Source: Microbulbifer sediminum (lineage in GTDB: Bacteria > Pseudomonadota > Gammaproteobacteria > Pseudomonadales > Cellvibrionaceae). From it: DNA of 64,000 nucleotides. Of this stretch, positions 56,401-64,000 are shown in pieces. The notes beneath the pieces were generated by a model. The model did not search any database and had not been told where the DNA came from. It saw nothing but the letters and a program-made list of their open reading frames with translations. Positions within the stretch are counted from its first letter, which is position 1. Each line of letters opens with the position of its first letter. The stretch is from the NCBI RefSeq assembly GCF_021729035.1, contig NZ_JAJSAP010000001.1, forward strand, positions 310,001-374,000. The letters are read 5' to 3'. A program made the position numbers and the translations under genes.

Positions 56401-58688
56401 AGCACCGAGTTGCCGTTCAGCGGGATACCCTGCCGGGCCAGGCGGTTTTCACCGTAGCCCACCAGCAGTTCTTCCTCCGGGTCGGCTTCCTGCTGTGGCG
56501 GATCCAGCCGGTCCACCAGCCACAGGGTCTGGGGCCGGGTCTCGTCATAACGCCCGTCCTCGTCGTAGACACGCAGCAGGTACTGGAGCTTTTTCAGCGG
56601 CGCCTCGAACGCCTCCATGTCGGCACTCCAGGTGCCGCGGCCGTCGACATCCAGCGGCACCACGGCCACCGGCTCGTCACGCACGGACTGCTCTTCCTCG
56701 AACACGCGCACTTCCGCGCGCTCGATAAAGGCGGGATAGTTGGTGTAGCTCTTGAACTCGACGCGGCTGTCGTCCACCTCGGTTTCCGGGTCATCGGCGT
56801 AGCGCACGGTAGTGGGCCAGGCGCTGACGTTGAGCCGCGGCGTCATTTTCTGGTTGTCGAAGCGGAACTGGATATTGGCCTGTTCCAGCGCCAGGTCGGT
56901 ACAGCGCTGCAGGTCCGCAGAGTTACGATAGGGATCGTACTCGGGGCTGCCGTCGACGGTGATGCGCATCAGGTTGAGGGCGTACGGGTTGTTGGCCTGC
57001 GCCTCGCGGTCGATACGCTCGATGGCCAGGCGATCCTGTTCCGCCAACACCGCCAGCTCGTCGTAGAGCACCTGCACTTCCACACGGGCGCCACCCATCT
57101 CAATAAAGCCGGTGGACACCACATCGTCGGACTGCACGTAGCCGCGCCCCTCGAACGCCACCTGTTCACCGGTGAGGCCGAGGCGCTGCTGCACCTGCTC
57201 CATCACCCGCCGCGCGCGGGCACGGGACAGGCCCACGTCATCGCCATAGACCATCGCCTCACGGCGCTCCATGCGCTCGTTATCGGTGTAACCAACGAAG
57301 CTGACACGCACATTGGCCTTGTCGGCCACCTCGCCCATCACACTGCGGATCGCCGCCAGCTGGCCGTCGGAGATCACCGGGTCGCCCTGCTCGAAGCGGA
57401 TCGTGGGCAGTGTGGTATTGGGGGACTCGTGGGCAATGGTGATGGTCTCGGCGCCGGCATTCTCCGGGCAGGCCTGGATGCCGTCACCGGTGGTTTCCAT
57501 CAGGTCGTCGTACCAGAACTCCACTTCCACCCGGCGGTTCAGGGCACGGCCCTTGGCGGTATCGTTGGCGGCAACTGGCTGACTGGCGCCCTTGCCGGTG
57601 AAGGTCACCGCGTAACCGGGCAGGCCCAGCGCATCGCGCACCGCCAGCGCCACCCGTCGCGCTTCCGCCTGCGACAGGGCCATCTGGTTTTCATAAAGTG
57701 CCGCCGGGCCTTCCGGCAGGGCCTGGCCGTCGGTGTGACCGACAAAGTGCACAACCAGGTTCTTGCGGTCGGCCATCTGCGCGCGCACTTCGCGGATACG
57801 GCGCACAAACGCCTCGGGCAGGTCCACCTGGCCCGGCTCCCAGCGCAGCGGCGAGACCAGGTTCTTGATGCGCGCACGCTGGTCGCTGCCGTCGGCGTAA
57901 CGCAGCCGGCACACGGTCTCCTGACGGCACACCTTGATGCGGTTCAGGTCCAGCGCCTGGGCGCGGGCCATTTCCGCCTGCGCCGCTTCGTCCAGCTCGT
58001 CGTAGGACAGACGCACTTCCACCCGGCGGTTCTGCGCCCGCCCCACACTGGTGATGTTTTCCACTGCCGGCTCGGCATCGCCAAGGCCTTCATAACTGAC
58101 CGCGTCCTCCGGCAGGTCCAGTGACAGCTGCATAAACTCCGCCACCAACCTCGCCCGCGCGCGGGACAGCTCCTCCTTGTCCAGGTACTCCGCCAGTTCC
58201 TGCTGGCTCAGCGAGCCGGCATCGGTATGACCGACAAAGTGCAGGCGCAGGTTGTGGACCTCGCCGAGGGTATCGAGCTTCTCACGGAGAGCGGCAACCG
58301 CTTCCTCGCCGACTTCGTCATCGACGTTTTCATACACCAGCGGGCCGATCACATTTTCCTCGACCACCGGCTCCATCGCCTCCACGAACATCGAGGCATC
58401 CTGCACCCACTGGCGCCGGGGCTGCCCCAGCGTCATGGTCTCGGTATTGTTGCCCACCGGCTGCTCGGTGTACTCCGCGGTGCTTTCCACATCCGTGGTC
58501 AGGCCCGGAACCTGTTTCCACACTTCCCACCAGGCCGGTTCGGTCACCGGTGCAGGCTCCACGGCCGGTTGCACTTCCCCGGCGCTGTCCTGCGCCTGCA
58601 GCGGGATCGTCGCCAGCGCGGCAAAGGCCAGTGCCAGCGGGCGCAACGGAAGGCCGGCCCCTGCGCTTTTCTTATTCATAGAGGACAT
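53493..58688 (-). CDS. OmpA-triplet / Ig / beta-barrel outer-membrane protein, copy B
   Basis: A 1,731-residue protein identical at every residue to the copy A product: signal peptide, three OmpA-like modules, Ig-like middle and C-terminal barrel. Complete identity including silent positions means very recent duplication or ongoing gene conversion. It is coupled through the same TAATG overlap to giant gene B. Two identical copies would double the dose of the barrel partner, or let each giant protein be made with its own partner from one transcript. Confidence 0.85.
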   Translation of the reverse strand: MSSMNKKSAGAGLPLRPLALAFAALATIPLQAQDSAGEVQPAVEPAPVTEPAWWEVWKQVPGLTTDVESTAEYTEQPVGNNTETMTLGQPRRQWVQDASMFVEAMEPVVEENVIGPLVYENVDDEVGEEAVAALREKLDTLGEVHNLRLHFVGHTDAGSLSQQELAEYLDKEELSRARARLVAEFMQLSLDLPEDAVSYEGLGDAEPAVENITSVGRAQNRRVEVRLSYDELDEAAQAEMARAQALDLNRIKVCRQETVCRLRYADGSDQRARIKNLVSPLRWEPGQVDLPEAFVRRIREVRAQMADRKNLVVHFVGHTDGQALPEGPAALYENQMALSQAEARRVALAVRDALGLPGYAVTFTGKGASQPVAANDTAKGRALNRRVEVEFWYDDLMETTGDGIQACPENAGAETITIAHESPNTTLPTIRFEQGDPVISDGQLAAIRSVMGEVADKANVRVSFVGYTDNERMERREAMVYGDDVGLSRARARRVMEQVQQRLGLTGEQVAFEGRGYVQSDDVVSTGFIEMGGARVEVQVLYDELAVLAEQDRLAIERIDREAQANNPYALNLMRITVDGSPEYDPYRNSADLQRCTDLALEQANIQFRFDNQKMTPRLNVSAWPTTVRYADDPETEVDDSRVEFKSYTNYPAFIERAEVRVFEEEQSVRDEPVAVVPLDVDGRGTWSADMEAFEAPLKKLQYLLRVYDEDGRYDETRPQTLWLVDRLDPPQQEADPEEELLVGYGENRLARQGIPLNGNSVLVNGAQIPEDHTVWVAGRPVPVSDSGEFVAEEIFTRGLHTVEVAVLDEQGNGELFLRDLRFRRNDWFTVGIADLTIGIDDTNGPAALVTGDETHYDNSVSYDGRLAFYTSGDFGEGWNLSASADTEEGPVDELFSNFMEKSPDALFRRLDSDLYYPTFGDDSTVVEDAPTSGKFYIKLSKYDDYGMWGNFKASYTDNELAHVDRALYGANAHYETDDVTSFGEKRFEIDGFSAEPGTVAGRDEFRGTGGSLYFLRHQDILAGSERVRVEVRDKDSGLVLGVKNLTPVIDYDVDYIQGRILLNRPLSAIANDNLLIQDGSYNGNPQYLVTRYEYTPGFEELDTLAVGGRAHYWLGDHVKLGVSGTQQDEEGNESSLQGVDLTLRASAGSWIKIESATSEGSNLDSVSSLDGGFSFNQSGSDGFSDIDALNPDPQAAANKVEGSLHLGDVFEGARGTGTFYHQEREAGFAAPGQLVNQDTTQSGASANLPIGERFDVGVKADQREQEYGLQTSAVDLSVGYRINEKWRVTTGGRADTREDYSPVVAPTQTQGDRTDVAVEAAYNSGADWSAFGFVQRTMEVTGNRDENNRVGFGGAYRVSERLTLDSELSEGDTGTAARLGTDYLVSDRTNVYLNYTLDNERTDTGVRARKGNMASGFRSRYSDSLSVYGEERYTHGDVSTGLTHALGMELAPSDRWHYGTSMEAGTLEDPRTGAQTERRAVGANVGYSTEAVRLSSAVEYRTDTMETPVDADTVTESERQTWLLKNNASYQLNPDWRVVGKLNYSDSKSSQGQFYDGKFTEAVMGYAYRPVANDRLNTLLKYTYFYNVPTAGQVTVENTAAEYVQKSHIFSLDASYDLTRRWTLGAKYAYRLGQLSQDRQEPEFFDSRASLYVLRADWHFVNEWDLLIEGRMLDLPDAQDRRSGALLGIYRHVGKHLKVGAGYNFTDFSDDLTQLDYDSQGFFINVIGKL

Positions 58689-61600
58689 TACTCCCATCCT
58701 CCTGTTCCCTCGCCTTTGCCCGGGGGCGCACCGCGCCGCCAGAATACCTCGGTTTCAATGGTCAGTTCGTAGTCGCCGTACTCGGCCGCCCACGCCTCGG
58801 CCACCTGCGCCTTGATCGCCTGCAGGCGACGCTCTACCAGCGCGGGATCCTCGTTCTCGGCCAGGTAGGACAGGCGTAGCACCGATGGCGCCTCTGCCAG
58901 TTTTTCCAGCAGCAGTTCCGTGCGCGAGTGCCACTGCGGGCGCAGCTCGGTGGTCTGCGGCTCGAACACCGCCTCGGCCAGGTCCAGGCGCACTACCCGG
59001 TGCAGGCTGGTGCCGAAGTTGAACTTGATCATCTTGCCCCGCGTGGCGCGCTGCACCCGCGGGTTCTCTGTCGTGAGACGATAACCGCTCGGCAGGCTCC
59101 GATCGTCGAGCTTCAGCACAAAGTTGGAACCGCGATCCTGGTTCGGCACCACCGCACAGGTGATATGGAAGCGGCCGTGGGCATCGGTGGTGGCATTGAG
59201 GCCGGTGGCCGTCACCACCCGTGCACCGGGTACACCGCCCTCACCGGCATCCTGGTAGCCGTTCATGTTCTTGTCGTCGTATACCTTGCCGATCACATCG
59301 GTACAGTCGAAGGTCGGGTCGGGGATCACCCGCACCGTGGCCGAGGCCTCGCCGGACAACTGCTGGCCGGACAGGCCATTGAACAGCCGCGCCCGGTTGA
59401 CGTACTCGCCCTCGCCCACACCGGAACCAACCACCAGTAACAGCTTGGCCGTACGGGTCTGCTCCGGATCCACACGCAGGCCAGACCAGCTGAGCTGCAG
59501 CCCGTTAACCTCCGGCTCAATCGCCTCGCCATCGACGCGGGCCGACCCGGCGATGTACTTGAAGCCCGCCGGGAAGAAGTCCACCAGCTGCAGGTCCGTC
59601 AGCGGCACCCCGGTGGTGTTGCTGAAGGTGATGGTGTACGGCACCAGCTGGCTGCGGGTGACGTTCAGCATCGCCGCCGTCTTGGTGATCGACACGGCAC
59701 CTTCCAGCTGCGGGTCGATCGCGATGTGGTTGTTGAACAGCTGGCTCTCACCCGGGATGCGGTTGTCGTCCAGCGTCAGGCGCAGGTAGTAGTCCGTCTC
59801 CGGGCTGCGTGCATCGATATCCAGCGCTGGCAGTGCCGCCGAGGCCTGCGCCTCACAGTAATCCGCCGTACCCGGAATGGTGTCCGCACCACTACCCAGG
59901 CAGGCCGCCACATCGAAGCCCGCGGTGTCCACATTGGTCTGCGGCGGGATGATCGCCGACTCGCCGGCAACATAGCCATCCCCCGGCATCTCCACCTGGA
60001 TCAGGTAGTCGGCATTCGCCGGGCAACCGGCACTGCTGAAGTTCAGGTCAAACTTGTAGTAACCACCGGACAGGGTCACCTGGCCCTGCTGTTTCGGGTC
60101 GTCGAAGCAGCTGTCCGGAAGTTCCGCCCCTGAAGAGGCGCGCAGCATGGTAACCACGGCACCGGACACTGGCACACGCAGCACGGAATCGTAGATCACC
60201 CCGTTAGGTGTCAGCGGCAGGTTGAGGTCCTGGGGGCTGGAACCGGATGCCACAAAAATCTCGCTGATCTGCTGGGGACCGTCGGTGAAGTCCGAGTCCG
60301 CATTGCCCAGCGAAGCGGTATTGGAACCTGCATTGGGAGCTATGTAGCGGAGCTCATAACCGGCACCGCCGGCGCCATTGGGCACCAGGCCATCAAATAT
60401 GAAGAATCCATCTTCATCGCTTTGCAGTGTCTCCTGCATGGCGTCATTGAAATAGAGCTCCACTGTCCAGCCGGGCAACAATGGCTCTTCGGCATCCCGC
60501 TGGCCATTGAAATTGGTATCGCGCCACAGGTAGCCGGCAAGGTTGGCGATTCCCGGCGTGCCGCCCACATCGATGGTTACACTGGCCTGCTCGGCCAAAG
60601 CAGGATCATTCCAGTTCACCATGGCGGTATTCACAACCGTGTAACCGGTTTCGAGTTCTGCCCCCAGATCTGCCTGGAAGCGCAGCGTCGCGGAATCACC
60701 AGCCGCGAGGTCGCCGGAGGTTGCACCAAAGTCGGCGGTGATAACGGAACCATTCACGGAGATGCCCGCCGGCTGGCCATTGAGCAAGGCGGAGTCCGCA
60801 ACGTAAGTCAGCACACCCTCACCTGCTGTGAGCAGGTCATCGGCAATGACCACGTGGCTTGCCGGAACCGCGCTTATATTGGTCACGCGCACCAGGTACT
60901 CCAGCCTCGCCCCGGCTTCGGCCGCGCCGCCACCCACCACGGCGACTTCCTTGGTGATCGAGAGCTGCTGCGCATCCCCCACCACCACATCAGTCGGCTG
61001 GGCGCCGTTGGTCGGGTTACCATCGGCGTCAGTCAATGTCCCTGGCAGTTCCACCGTGGCTACGCTGCCCTGGTTACGGATCACGGTCCCTGTCGCGGTA
61101 CCGACATCGACCGTCACATCAAAGACGATGGTGGCAGCCTGCCCGGAGCTGATCACGCCCTCGGCCACACCGGGCAGGGGCGGGGTCAGGTCTCTTGAGG
61201 AAATTGGCAGGCCTGTGGCCAGACGCGCTTCACCGCCAACGTTGTCGCTAACCACAATGCCATTCAGCGTGGTGCTGCCGGCCACGTAGGTGGTATTGGC
61301 CGGGATCAGGTCAGTCAGCTCGGCTTCGGTGGCATCCACGCCGCCTATGTTCTTGACGGTAATGGTGTAGCGCAGTGAATCTCCGGGATCGACAATACCC
61401 GCAGTGAGATTATCTTCCGAGATTGCCACACTCTTCTGCACCACCAAGAGTGGCACATCACCGACAATATCGATTGTCGGGTCCAGCGGTGCATCGGTGC
61501 CTGGATCATCGGAAGGCACCTCCTCGAAGGCACCGCTGGCAGCACCCTCGCCATTCAGGAAACCCTGGTTGGAGATGATGGTGCCGTCATTGACGTCATT

Positions 61601-64000
61601 GATGATCACGTCAAAGGTGATTAACGCTTCACCAGCGCCAGATCCGGTCGGGTCGGCAAGCAACGTCCCCTCCCCCGATCCCGGCGAAGCGACCGACATC
61701 CCGAGTGCCAGGGGCGAGGAGCCGCTCACATCTGCTGCCGCCGCGCCGTTCAGTGTGGTGGAATTCGCCACATAAGTAGTGTTGGCAGGCACCTGGTCCC
61801 GCAACAGTGCCTCGCCGGTATCCTCGTCGCCGGTATTCCGCACCCGCAGGGTGTAGCGCAAGGTATCTCCGGCCAGCAGTAGGTCTGCATCACCGCTGAT
61901 ATCCACTGAGGTTTTCTCAACCACCAGGTCCGGAGCGGATTCGATCACTACCCGGGTCGGATCCTCGTCACCCGCTACGTTGGGATCATCCGTGCCGTTC
62001 ACATTCGGGTCATCACTGTCGACCGGTTCCTGCCCCGGCAGCAGTGCCCGGGCCTGGTTCAGTACCTCTGTGCCATTGTCGATAACTGGAGCCAGGCTTA
62101 CCTGGTAAACCACTTCGACCTGGTCTGCACCGGACCCCTGCGCGCCCAACACCAGGTCGCGCAGGTCCAGCATGCCGCTGCCTGCAGAACCACCTGCAGC
62201 ACTGGTATTGGACGTATCCGCTCCTGCGGGGAAGCTGACCAGTTTCAGGGAACCCGCTTGGTACCGCGCGTTCGCATTGAGCCGATCCAGGTCGTCAGTG
62301 ATTCCTACCTCACTGATATCCAGGCCACCGAGGTTGCGCAAAACCAGTGTGTACTGCAGTACATCGCCAGGATTCGCCGTGACAGCAGGACTCTCACCAC
62401 GGGTAATATTCTCCACCACCTTGGCAAAGGCCACATTAGGCACCGCGGCAACAGTGGTGAATGCATCCTCATGATCCAGTAGACCGGGAGTTCCGTCAGT
62501 GGGGGCCGGCCGGGTGTACTCACGCGCATCCGGGGCGGCACTGTCCCAGCTGTACCAGCGCTCAACGCCGGCGACATTAACCAGGTCGGCACCATCCTGC
62601 GTATCGGCATCCAGGAATACGCCATAGCTCAAGCGCAGGTGGTGATTCGCTGGCACCATTGCATTGCTGCCAGCCGTGGCAATGGTCAATACACAGGTCG
62701 CCTCGTCAAAGGCCGTAGTGAAGTCAGTACCTGGGGCCAGCGAGACCAGCGGGCTGCCACCGGCATCCACAATTTCCGCCACGACGTTTTCCGGTGGCGT
62801 CTCGCACATACCGCCCGGATCCGGGCTCGGCAGAATATCGGTGATATTGATACCCCAGGCCGGGCCGGTCCCGGCATTGTGCACATCGAGCACGAAAGTC
62901 CCCGGCAGGCCTGACTGCACACTGGCCGGGCCCGACTTGTCCAGTGTCAGTGCAGTGGGCTCGACCACTGTCATTTCGGCGGTGGTGTTACCACCACCGG
63001 TGCCCTGCCCCGCGGCAGCGTTGTCGTTCTCGAAGTTATAGCGATAAGTGGCGCTATTGGTGAAGGCCAGGCCATCCACATTGGGTGGGCTGCTGTCGCG
63101 CAGGCGCACGATCACATCGATGACTGCAGTCTCGTTGGCCGGCACATCGATACCGTTGGCGATATCCTCGATCACCAGGTCAGTTGCCGAGCCGGTATTC
63201 ACCGGCGAGAAATTCGCGCTGCCAGACACCTTCACTGCCTCGACAAATACCAGGTCCGCTGAAGAAGCACCCAGGTCCAGGAGCACCCGCACGTCGTTCA
63301 GGGCGGCGCCCTGGCCGGTACCCGGGATAGTGACCCGATAGGCAAAAGGCTCACCAATCGAGGCATTCGGCTGGGTGTTCTCGATCAGCAGGTCCTCGGC
63401 ACTGGGAGTATTGAACTGGATGCCGACAGGTGCGGTGGGACCGTAATCCTCGCGCATGTCGACATCAACTGACAGTCCGGACAGAACCGGCAGCTCATCA
63501 TCATCCAGCGAGTAATACACCTCGGCGTAAGCCCCATTCTGGATCGACAACCCGGCACCCAGGTTGCCATCTGCCTCCACCCGATAGGTTATCTGCAGTG
63601 ATTCACCGGGTGCGATGGCATAACCGGAGCCTTCGCCAAAGTCCCAGGTTACTTCACCGGTAGCGGCATCATAGGCAGGCGCCAGGTTAGCGGCGGCGGC
63701 TCCATTTACACTGGTTGACTGCACGGTGACACCACCCTGCCGCAGCCCCACCGGGATAAGGTCCCGGAAGACCAGGTCATAGGCTGGCGCTGAGCCGTTA
63801 TTGGTGACGGTAGCGGTATAGTCGACGGTGTCGCCGGGCGCCAGGGTGGCACCATCGGCCGGGCTGGAGGTAACAGCCACAGCCAGGTCCGGCTGCAGCA
63901 GGTCCAGTGTTTCACCGTCGGTGAGGCTATCGCTGCCACCAGTGATATCACGGGTAAAGTCGACGTTGTTGTCGAGCGGCGTGCTATTGGCCGGCCAGGG
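58688..64000 (-). CDS. Giant secreted DUF11/SdrD_B-repeat surface protein, copy B (5' end outside window)
   Basis: 1,770 C-terminal residues are visible; the frame is open to the window edge, so signal peptide and N-terminus are missing. Visible modules, from the edge: F (QPDLAVAVTSSPADG, GLRQGGV), C (NASIGEPFAYRVTIPG), A (DKSGPASVQSG), B (VVENITRGESPAVTANPGD), G (VEKTSVDISGDADLL), G' (VQKSVAISEDNLTAG), H (ITKEVAVVGGGAAEAGARL) and the SdrD_B-like YLWRDTNFNGQRDAEE. From GYELRYIAPN on it equals copy A to the last residue. Module order is the same as in copy A, so it is a colinear paralogue with a diverged distal part. Same inferred role. Confidence 0.85.
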   Translation of the reverse strand, partial: PWPANSTPLDNNVDFTRDITGGSDSLTDGETLDLLQPDLAVAVTSSPADGATLAPGDTVDYTATVTNNGSAPAYDLVFRDLIPVGLRQGGVTVQSTSVNGAAAANLAPAYDAATGEVTWDFGEGSGYAIAPGESLQITYRVEADGNLGAGLSIQNGAYAEVYYSLDDDELPVLSGLSVDVDMREDYGPTAPVGIQFNTPSAEDLLIENTQPNASIGEPFAYRVTIPGTGQGAALNDVRVLLDLGASSADLVFVEAVKVSGSANFSPVNTGSATDLVIEDIANGIDVPANETAVIDVIVRLRDSSPPNVDGLAFTNSATYRYNFENDNAAAGQGTGGGNTTAEMTVVEPTALTLDKSGPASVQSGLPGTFVLDVHNAGTGPAWGINITDILPSPDPGGMCETPPENVVAEIVDAGGSPLVSLAPGTDFTTAFDEATCVLTIATAGSNAMVPANHHLRLSYGVFLDADTQDGADLVNVAGVERWYSWDSAAPDAREYTRPAPTDGTPGLLDHEDAFTTVAAVPNVAFAKVVENITRGESPAVTANPGDVLQYTLVLRNLGGLDISEVGITDDLDRLNANARYQAGSLKLVSFPAGADTSNTSAAGGSAGSGMLDLRDLVLGAQGSGADQVEVVYQVSLAPVIDNGTEVLNQARALLPGQEPVDSDDPNVNGTDDPNVAGDEDPTRVVIESAPDLVVEKTSVDISGDADLLLAGDTLRYTLRVRNTGDEDTGEALLRDQVPANTTYVANSTTLNGAAAADVSGSSPLALGMSVASPGSGEGTLLADPTGSGAGEALITFDVIINDVNDGTIISNQGFLNGEGAASGAFEEVPSDDPGTDAPLDPTIDIVGDVPLLVVQKSVAISEDNLTAGIVDPGDSLRYTITVKNIGGVDATEAELTDLIPANTTYVAGSTTLNGIVVSDNVGGEARLATGLPISSRDLTPPLPGVAEGVISSGQAATIVFDVTVDVGTATGTVIRNQGSVATVELPGTLTDADGNPTNGAQPTDVVVGDAQQLSITKEVAVVGGGAAEAGARLEYLVRVTNISAVPASHVVIADDLLTAGEGVLTYVADSALLNGQPAGISVNGSVITADFGATSGDLAAGDSATLRFQADLGAELETGYTVVNTAMVNWNDPALAEQASVTIDVGGTPGIANLAGYLWRDTNFNGQRDAEEPLLPGWTVELYFNDAMQETLQSDEDGFFIFDGLVPNGAGGAGYELRYIAPNAGSNTASLGNADSDFTDGPQQISEIFVASGSSPQDLNLPLTPNGVIYDSVLRVPVSGAVVTMLRASSGAELPDSCFDDPKQQGQVTLSGGYYKFDLNFSSAGCPANADYLIQVEMPGDGYVAGESAIIPPQTNVDTAGFDVAACLGSGADTIPGTADYCEAQASAALPALDIDARSPETDYYLRLTLDDNRIPGESQLFNNHIAIDPQLEGAVSITKTAAMLNVTRSQLVPYTITFSNTTGVPLTDLQLVDFFPAGFKYIAGSARVDGEAIEPEVNGLQLSWSGLRVDPEQTRTAKLLLVVGSGVGEGEYVNRARLFNGLSGQQLSGEASATVRVIPDPTFDCTDVIGKVYDDKNMNGYQDAGEGGVPGARVVTATGLNATTDAHGRFHITCAVVPNQDRGSNFVLKLDDRSLPSGYRLTTENPRVQRATRGKMIKFNFGTSLHRVVRLDLAEAVFEPQTTELRPQWHSRTELLLEKLAEAPSVLRLSYLAENEDPALVERRLQAIKAQVAEAWAAEYGDYELTIETEVFWRRGAPPGKGEGTGGWE

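Larger units (their letters stand above)
53447..60346. repeat. 6,900-bp direct repeat, copy B
   Basis: Second copy of 37372-44271, same orientation. It covers barrel gene B and the 3' part of giant gene B up to the codons for the SdrD_B-like domain (GYELRYIAPN is the first shared stretch). Left and right edges are defined by the first differing bases at 53446 and 60347. Confidence 0.93.

Noticed and set aside
37372..60346. The duplicated unit as a transposon or insertion-sequence composite
   Set aside because: No transposase, terminal inverted repeats or target-site duplications are visible at the repeat edges; the edges are plain points of sequence divergence.
42613..64000. CRISPR array or short tandem repeats in the giant genes
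   Set aside because: The repetition is at the level of ~150-residue protein modules with diverged DNA, not short identical repeats with unique spacers.

Overview
The window is a GC-rich chromosomal segment of a gammaproteobacterium. Two core gene orders support this. One is dksA-gluQ-(small ORF)-cbrA-cbrB-pcnB-folK-panB, as in Pseudomonas and relatives. The other is tRNA-fMet-rimP-nusA-infB-rbfA-truB-rpsO-pnp. The cbrAB locus, TonB-dependent receptor and giant DUF11 surface proteins fit a marine Pseudomonadales/Cellvibrionales bacterium (Microbulbifer-like is a guess); no rRNA or marker phylogeny was available.

Layout. 1-6.3 kb: the 3' end of ppa, a terminator, then on the minus strand a small unknown gene, a cysE-type serine acetyltransferase and an M15 peptidase; on the plus strand a TfoX C-terminal-domain protein, htpX, a periplasmic S1C protease and a Rieske protein; then sfsA on the minus strand. 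6.3-17.8 kb (plus): dksA, gluQ, a cbrX-like small membrane protein, cbrA, cbrB, an intergenic region with every hallmark of the CrcZ catabolite-control sRNA (CbrB-site-like repeats, a sigma-54 promoter, many A-rich CA motifs), then pcnB, folK, a deoxynucleoside kinase, panB and a thioesterase. 17.8-24 kb (minus): zntB, a hexose-6-phosphate mutarotase, a GFA-family protein, a membrane protein and a large TonB-dependent receptor. 24.4-34 kb (minus): the pnp-rpsO-truB-rbfA-infB-nusA-rimP-tRNA-fMet translation/RNA operon with a strong sigma-70 promoter. 34-37.3 kb: moeB, decayed remains of moaA and probably moeA, a SirB-family membrane protein and an MDR-type oxidoreductase.

37.4-64 kb (minus): the accessory part. 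A two-gene unit is present twice in tandem with a 16,075-bp period. Each unit holds a giant secreted DUF11/SdrD_B-repeat protein (3,483 aa in copy A; copy B runs off the window) and, translationally coupled behind it, a 1,731-aa outer-membrane protein made of three OmpA-like modules, an Ig-like middle and a large beta-barrel. The barrel genes and the last ~1.66 kb of the giant genes are apparently identical (6,900-bp direct repeats, 37372-44271 and 53447-60346). Upstream of a sharp boundary inside the SdrD_B-like domain the giants diverge but keep the same module order. I read this as a surface-fibre/outer-membrane-partner system with a constant anchor end and a diversifying distal end, held together by recent duplication or gene conversion. 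Function is inferred from architecture only.
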